DNA of 64,000 bases from Delphinus delphis (taxonomy: Eukaryota; Chordata; Mammalia; Artiodactyla; Delphinidae), in assembly GCF_949987515.2 (NCBI RefSeq), contig NC_082687.1:123237838-123301837 (forward strand). Reading direction: 5' to 3'. The notes under the pieces were generated by a model. The model saw nothing but the letters and a program-made list of their open reading frames with translations, was not told the origin of the DNA and ran no database searches. This document shows positions 58,596 to 64,000 of this stretch, in pieces; within the stretch, counting starts at the first letter, position 1, and each line of letters begins with the position of its first letter. The position numbers and the translations under genes were made by a program.

Positions 58596-59929
58596 CAAGT
58601 TAATCAGTGACTTAGAAGTACTGGAATATAGTTTTCAATAAGGCATAGTCCTTACCCTGAAATTTCTCACAATTTATAGATAAATCAGGCACACAAAAAA
58701 TAATGACACATCAATATAATAACTGCTATGGTAAAGTTATATATAAACTACTATAGGAATACACTACTGTCTAGCTTTGCATCAAGGATTCAATGAAGGT
58801 TCCTCAAGAAATAATCGATTTTGTTGGAGCTCATCATCCTAGAATGACTTCTGCCCTATTATTTTCCTACCAAAATCCTGCCTAGTCCCACTTTAATAGT
58901 TATTTTCTAGTAAATTCAGCCAACATTAAACTTCTCCCATCTTTGGGATTCTACCATGCTTACTGTTTATATCACCAATATGAATACTTGTCTCTCGTTG
59001 ATTATTAACTGTTTCATGGTCTACATCCAACATCTCTGGTGAATTTTAATGTCCTACAAGTCAGGAATAGTAAATACAGCTATCTTGGGAATGCCTGTCA
59101 GAGTCTATAACAATGTTCTTCCAAAAGCAAATGCTTACTAAGTACTTTTTGGGGAAAATGAGTAAAATACTGCCTTTTCATATCCTTTGAGGTATATCCG
59201 ACAGTAGATTGAGAAAAACCTCTGCTAAAATTCATAAATACGAAAAAATATATCACATCAGGCATTCACAAGAAATAATATTAATGAGAAAAATATCTGT
59301 GGTGAGCTAGTCATGAGATAACTTCCCTCTGGGTTTAATATACCACAATTTAAAAGGAGTTCAGTTCTGCAAACTAGGAGGGTTATGTATGAGGGGAAAA
59401 AATCCATTTCAGCTGTCATTGACTACATAGTCCAAATAGTAGCTCAAACCATCAAGGTGTTTTACTTAAGTTTTCTATTATCAAAAAATATCAGATTATG
59501 TCTACATGAAAAATATTTTTGGAAAACTAAAATAATCATATAAGTAATATATCCATGCTTATTTACAAACTGTTAATCCCTCTCCCCACCACATATATCA
59601 AAATCTCACACAAACCTAATTAAAGTAAGAAAAGGGAACACATTATTTATTACTTATATAGTTGATGTTAATAAATTTCACCAGATTATTTGACCATACA
59701 ATAGCTCTTAAGGAGTTATATTCCAAATATTTAGGTGTTATCTATACATTATATACATGCTATATTTCTAAGTTGACTAGCACCAACTGTAAAGTAAAAA
59801 GCTAATGTTTACCCTTAATAAGTCACATGGGATTTTTATATTTTAGGACCTTACCTGGAAATCTATTCTCAAAAGACTAATTGAGAAGAAAGGAATTTCC
59901 ATAAATTGAGGACTGATTACTAAATCTAG
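58596..59929. other. Unassigned stretch, possible old repeat at 58630-58830
   Basis: 'tagtccttaccctgaaattt', 'tcacaatttatagataaatc' and 'aactgctatggtaaagtt' recall a common old mammalian LINE fragment, but I cannot assign it. The rest shows nothing. Confidence 0.35.
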
Positions 59930-61830
59930 TGTTTTTTCCATGTATTAACCTCAAAAAGCCCAAGTCTCCCAGCTTTCTTCACAATATTCTCTCTATCTCC
60001 CTTTTTTGGACCCCAACTCTCAGCCTTGTCCTATTCCTGAGCCTTTACACCAGGCTCTTTAGGAACTCACTGTGCCTCATTAGCAATATCTCCCAGATCC
60101 TTGATCTTTTATCTGTGTGCTCTCTCCTACTTTCTCTAGCTAAAACCTGGAACTCCCCTAAAGGCACTACAGCTTCCTCTGTAGTTTCCTGGGTGGTTTG
60201 TTTTCTACCCCACACTCCTTCCTCTTCTTTGCTGTTTTCAGACTATTCTCCTTTGCTTCTCCCTAAAACCCTTTCGCATTGGATCTCTTCTCATCAGCCA
60301 ACGCTCCTTGCTGCAGTCTTAAAATGACCTGCTCATCTCTTCCCTTAACTTCTTAAATATTTTAGCTCCTGACTCATAATAACTCTCTCCAAACTGTTCC
60401 TTTATTACTACTGGTGATTTCAAAATCCTGAGCCAAGTTCTACCCAATGCCCTTCCCTTTCAGTTATCAACCTCAACTCTTCCCATGATACCAACTTCGA
60501 AACTCTCTCAGTCATTCACTCACATAGCCACACCTTAGACCTTATCATTACCAGTAAGCATATCTACTGCATAACTGCCATTTCCATCATCCCAATCTCA
60601 GGTCCCCATCTCCTGTCTTTTCAGCTCAGTCCTTTTAATACCTACCCTTCCTTTTCACAGGGACCATTGAACTTCTCACCCATTTCTCATGTTTATTTCC
60701 TTTTTCACTAACAGTAAATTCTATGGTTAATTTTAATTATATCTTCTCTACACTCTTAACTAACCCTTTCTCAGCTCAAAATATTCTTATGGCAAAATAA
60801 AAGGTCTGGTTAAATTCAAAATACCATCTACTTTGTGCCTTCACCCATGCAGCTTAGCATTTTTGAAGAGAACTAAAATTAATTATGACTTGTCTCACTT
60901 TAAGGTCATAATTACTCAGTTCAGGTGGGGCTATCGATGGTGCCTAGTGCTCATTCTGATTTTCTTGGTCAATCCACATGCTCAGACTTTTGACTACGTA
61001 TTTTGTATCTTCTTCTATCTTATCAAACCTTTAAAACTTCCTCCTTCATCCTCAATCTCAGCTGATCACCTTGCTTTCTATTTTATTGACTAATAGAAAC
61101 AAGCCAAGATAAAGTTCACAAGTTCCCCTCTCACTTCCACCAACCTGTGAGCATCTGCATCGAAATATGTGTGTTCCACTCCTGTTACTTAACCCTCTCA
61201 CCTCTTGAGGTTATTCTTGTAGCAGTTTTCTCCTCTCTCTCCTTCAGATTGAGTAATTTTCCTCCACTGAACCTTTTCCAACAACATGAAAATGCTTGTC
61301 TCCATTTTAAGAAAAACTTTTAGTTCTGCTTTTTCCTCTAGATACTGCCCATTTCTTTCCTTTCTTTTGCAGCAAACCTGTTCAGTTTTATCTCTGTTCA
61401 TTTTATCTCTAATATATGTCATTATAAGAACCCATTTTAATTAGTCTTTCACTCCCACCATTCACTGAAACTGCTCAATCCTCATTCTACTTAACATACC
61501 AGCAGTAGGTTCTGATATAGTTGATTATTCCTCTCTGAAATCTTTTCTTTCCATATAGGACACACTGTGTTCTAGTTTTACTCCTGTTTCATTTGCTCTT
61601 CTTCCCATTATTGTTTGCTGGATCCTTTTTATCTCTTTGGCCCTTAGACACTGGAATGTCACAGTGCTCAATTCTTTTACCTCTTTTCTTCTGTCTGAAC
61701 TCATGCTCTTGATCTTATTCAGCATCACTGAATTTAAATGCCTGTTATAGAGTGACAAGGGTAAAATGTATAGATCACTCCCCTAAACTCTAATTCCTAT
61801 ATTCATCTCCACTTGGATGTATAACAGATA
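59930..61830 (+). mobile_element. L2 (LINE2) body: endonuclease and RT region
   Basis: About 1.9 kb reads as a mutated L2 ORF in nucleotide form. The endonuclease C-terminal block is near 60530-60600 ('ccttagaccttatcattacc', 'gccatttccatcatcccaat'). The RT block runs near 61610-61760 ('attattgtttgctggatcc', 'tggaatgtcacagtgctc', 'ttcttttacctcttttctt', 'aatttaaatgcctgtta'), and the end is near 61808 ('catctccacttggatgtat'). The ORF at 59929-60327 (132 codons) lies in its upstream part. It lacks the 3' end. Together with 12785-13655 it would cover most of an L2, but they are separate copies. Confidence 0.72.
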
Positions 61831-62020
61831 AGTCATATACAACATATAAAAATTAAGATGTCATAAAATCAGCTCCCAAACTTTCCTTGCTAAACTGGCT
61901 TCTCCCAACATTTCTCCATCGTAATTAATATCAATAGCACCCCTCCAATAAATATTAATAGCAAGTAATTAATAAAAATAGAAAACAAACATGGGATAGA
62001 AAACATCAAAAGCTGATCCT

Positions 62021-62220
62021 GGGTTTCCCTGGTGGCGCAGTGGTTCAGAGTCCGCCTGCGGATGCAGGGAACAGGGGTTCGTGCCCCGGTCCGGGAGGAT
62101 CCCACATGCCGCAGAGCGGCTGGGCCCGTGAGCCATGGCCGCTGAGCCTGCACGTACGGAGCCTGTGCTCCGCAACGGGAGAGGCCACAGCAGTGAGAGG
62201 CCCGCGTACCGCAAAAAAAA
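62021..62220 (+). mobile_element. CHR-type SINE (short form)
   Basis: A box 'tggcgcagtgg', B box 'ggttcgtgcc', CpG-rich body, A tail. Perfect 13-bp TSD 'aaaagctgatcct' at 62008-62020 and 62221-62233. One of the best-preserved copies here. Confidence 0.96.
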
Positions 62221-62233
62221 AAAAGCTGATCCT

Positions 62234-63859
62234 TTGGAAAGTATAATATATGTGAAATATATATAAATATGTGAAATATGTATAGAAATATTATATATAT
62301 GCACATAATACACATATAGATAGATACACGCACAAACATCTAACAATACAAACATCTGGTATATTTGAATTAAAAAGAGGATATCACAAAAGGTCAAGAG
62401 ACATTAAACTCTTAATAAGAATGCATTAACAATAACTTTATTCCAATCAACTTTAAAATTTTTTAACTTGGCTATATATTTTTTTAGGAAACTCAACTTA
62501 AAGAAACTGACACAAAATGAAATGAAAATTCTAAATAGCATAACTGTTAGAATTAATAAGAAAAATTTCCACCTCAGAGGGCTGCACTCGTGAATTTTGT
62601 CACATAGGACTCCTCCTGAAACATTCATCACTACTGAACACATGGTGACAAGGAAGCATATATAGACCATATAAGAAAACAAACCATAGCACTATGGGGT
62701 TGTTTGATTTTTCTTCAGCTTATTTTCACTGATTTCATCTCATTTAAATTTTTAGCAGGTATACATTTTTTTTACTGTAGTCTAAGTTTCTTTTTATATT
62801 CTCTGAAGGAAAAAGGTGATTGTAACTGAATGGTAGAATTTTTTTACATTTCAAAATATGGTGAGCAAGCATGGAATTAGAACTTTTCTTTCATAGAGCT
62901 ATTACAAAATAAGACAAAATATCTCTCCTTGAATTAATATAAACTATATTCATTGTGTGATAAGTTTTTCACATTTTAAAATTATTTTGTGAATATTCAT
63001 GTGTGTGCCCTTTAATTGGGCAAGAAATTTTAGGAAGTTTGGAAATTTAAAATATATCAAGACACATATGATTATATAGATAAAATATGGCACATGTATA
63101 TTTCTATTACTGAAGGTTTATACATCTCTACATCTGTAGCAATAAAACATACAATTCACTATCTTTATGTGTAATTTGCTACAAAGATCTGAATAATGAC
63201 TAGATAGAAATAAAAAATTATATGTCTCTTTGTCAAAGAGAAAACAGTTATTTAGACCTCCATGTTATGTTGACCCCATGTTATGATAACCTCAGTGAGA
63301 ATATATGGGCAAAAATGTGAAGTGCTGTTGATACAACTAGCAGACAGAAGGAACCTATGTGTTAGTATAACCTGTAATATTTCTCTTCCACTTTCAGAAC
63401 TGAAACATGATCAGATCTGGCTCAGTCTATTGTCGAATTCCAGATGTTCACAGAGTTAGTATGCTATCACCCTCTTAATCACCTTTCACTAAAGAAAGAA
63501 GTCAGAGATTGGTCACTTCAAACAATTGCTGTCACCAAGGGTTAGTTTCACATGTAAGAAACTGGGTGTTTTTGAATGGTTGAAAGCTTGTCCCTTCTTT
63601 ATATGGCATTAAAATCCTATGCAATGTCATTCATTCAAAATCCTGACATTTGAGATAGCTTACACCACTCTGTTGGATTATATTTCATTTTTGAATCAGT
63701 TGTAGAAAATATGTTACTTATATTCACTTTACAATGTAAAATTGCAAGGGCCAAAAATTCATACCCCATCTGTATGAACTACCAGGTATTCCTGGAGAAT
63801 GGCTGAGAATAAGCATACTATGGTCTGGTCATATAGAATGCCAAGTGATCAAGTGAAGT

Positions 63860-63861
<2 letters not shown>
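62234..63861. other. Unassigned AT-rich stretch
   Basis: 62245-62335 is TA-rich simple sequence with tandem 'gtgaaatat' words. The remainder shows no gene or confident repeat. Confidence 0.45.
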
Positions 63862-63901
<40 letters not shown>

Positions 63902-63912
63902 ACGTGTGTGTT
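63862..63912. repeat. (GT)n microsatellite
   Basis: Uninterrupted GT run to 63900, then 'cac' and a further short GT run. Confidence 0.98.
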
Positions 63913-64000
63913 TAAAAGGAAACTTTTTTGATTATGCTTTTGATTTTGTAATTTACTTCAAGTAGACAAAATTGTTTAAATGAATGCATCACTATCCAAA

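Noticed and set aside
59929..60327. 132-codon ORF as a secreted or membrane protein
   Set aside because: Leu/Ser-rich translation falls inside an L2-derived stretch; composition is from pyrimidine-rich repeat sequence.
62021..62220. tRNA gene suggested by A and B boxes
   Set aside because: The boxes belong to the tRNA-derived head of a CHR SINE; no cloverleaf or acceptor stem is preserved, and TSDs and an A tail are present.
1..64000. CRISPR array, prophage or bacterial operon
   Set aside because: No regularly spaced repeats, ribosome-binding sites or compact ORF arrays; everything points to mammalian nuclear DNA.

Overview
This window is nuclear DNA from a mammal, almost certainly a cetacean (whale or dolphin). 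The diagnostic signal is a set of ten copies or fragments of a tRNA-derived SINE that begins 'ggcttccctggtggcgcagtgg'. This is the CHR-type SINE of Cetartiodactyla, and most copies here are the short form abundant in whales. The L1 elements are also of the artiodactyl/cetacean type. All repeat names come from remembered family consensus features; no database search was possible, so subfamily names are provisional.

No host protein-coding exon, rRNA, functional tRNA or CRISPR array could be recognised. The longer open reading frames all fall inside L1, L2 or SINE copies. The window reads as an AT-rich, repeat-dense intergenic or intronic stretch, and nearly all recognisable structure is transposon history.

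Layout. 0-5 kb: an L2 scrap, a near-complete MER1/Charlie3-type hAT transposon with a perfect 8-bp target-site duplication (TSD), another old DNA transposon, and an L1 3' end inverted by twin priming. 5.66-10.88 kb: a 5.2-kb plus-strand L1 with broken ORF1 and ORF2, interrupted by a SINE. 11-14.7 kb: ancient L1M pieces and an L2 3' half. 15.7-19.4 kb: purine-rich tracts, a MIR, and a CT/TA microsatellite. 19.6-22 kb: a nested cluster in which an MLT1 LTR is split by other LTRs and a SINE. 22.8-28.9 kb: an L1 3'-end insertion with a 16-bp TSD, a GT microsatellite, an MLT1 LTR, an older L1 and MIRs. 30.3-37.4 kb: a full-length minus-strand L1 (about 7.1 kb) with a GC-rich 2-kb 5'UTR but a damaged ORF1 and a mutated reverse-transcriptase motif. 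37.7-47.7 kb: SINEs, a MER20, and a fragmented ancient L1M. 48-64 kb: an L2 split by an L1M, more SINEs (including one long-form copy), a second MER20, an ancient L1M, a 1.9-kb L2 body and a terminal GT microsatellite.

The elements can be ordered in time. L2, MIR, MER20 and L1M are eroded. MER1 and MLT1 come next, then the artiodactyl/cetacean L1s. The short CHR SINEs, which keep most CpGs and have clean TSDs, are youngest. No new cellular system was found. The best second-look items are the SINE with an extra polyadenylation-signal-bearing 3' tail (47.4 kb), the complete L1 5' terminus with a YY1-like site (37.4 kb), the contiguous twin-priming junction (4.7 kb) and the nested LTR cluster (19.6-22 kb).
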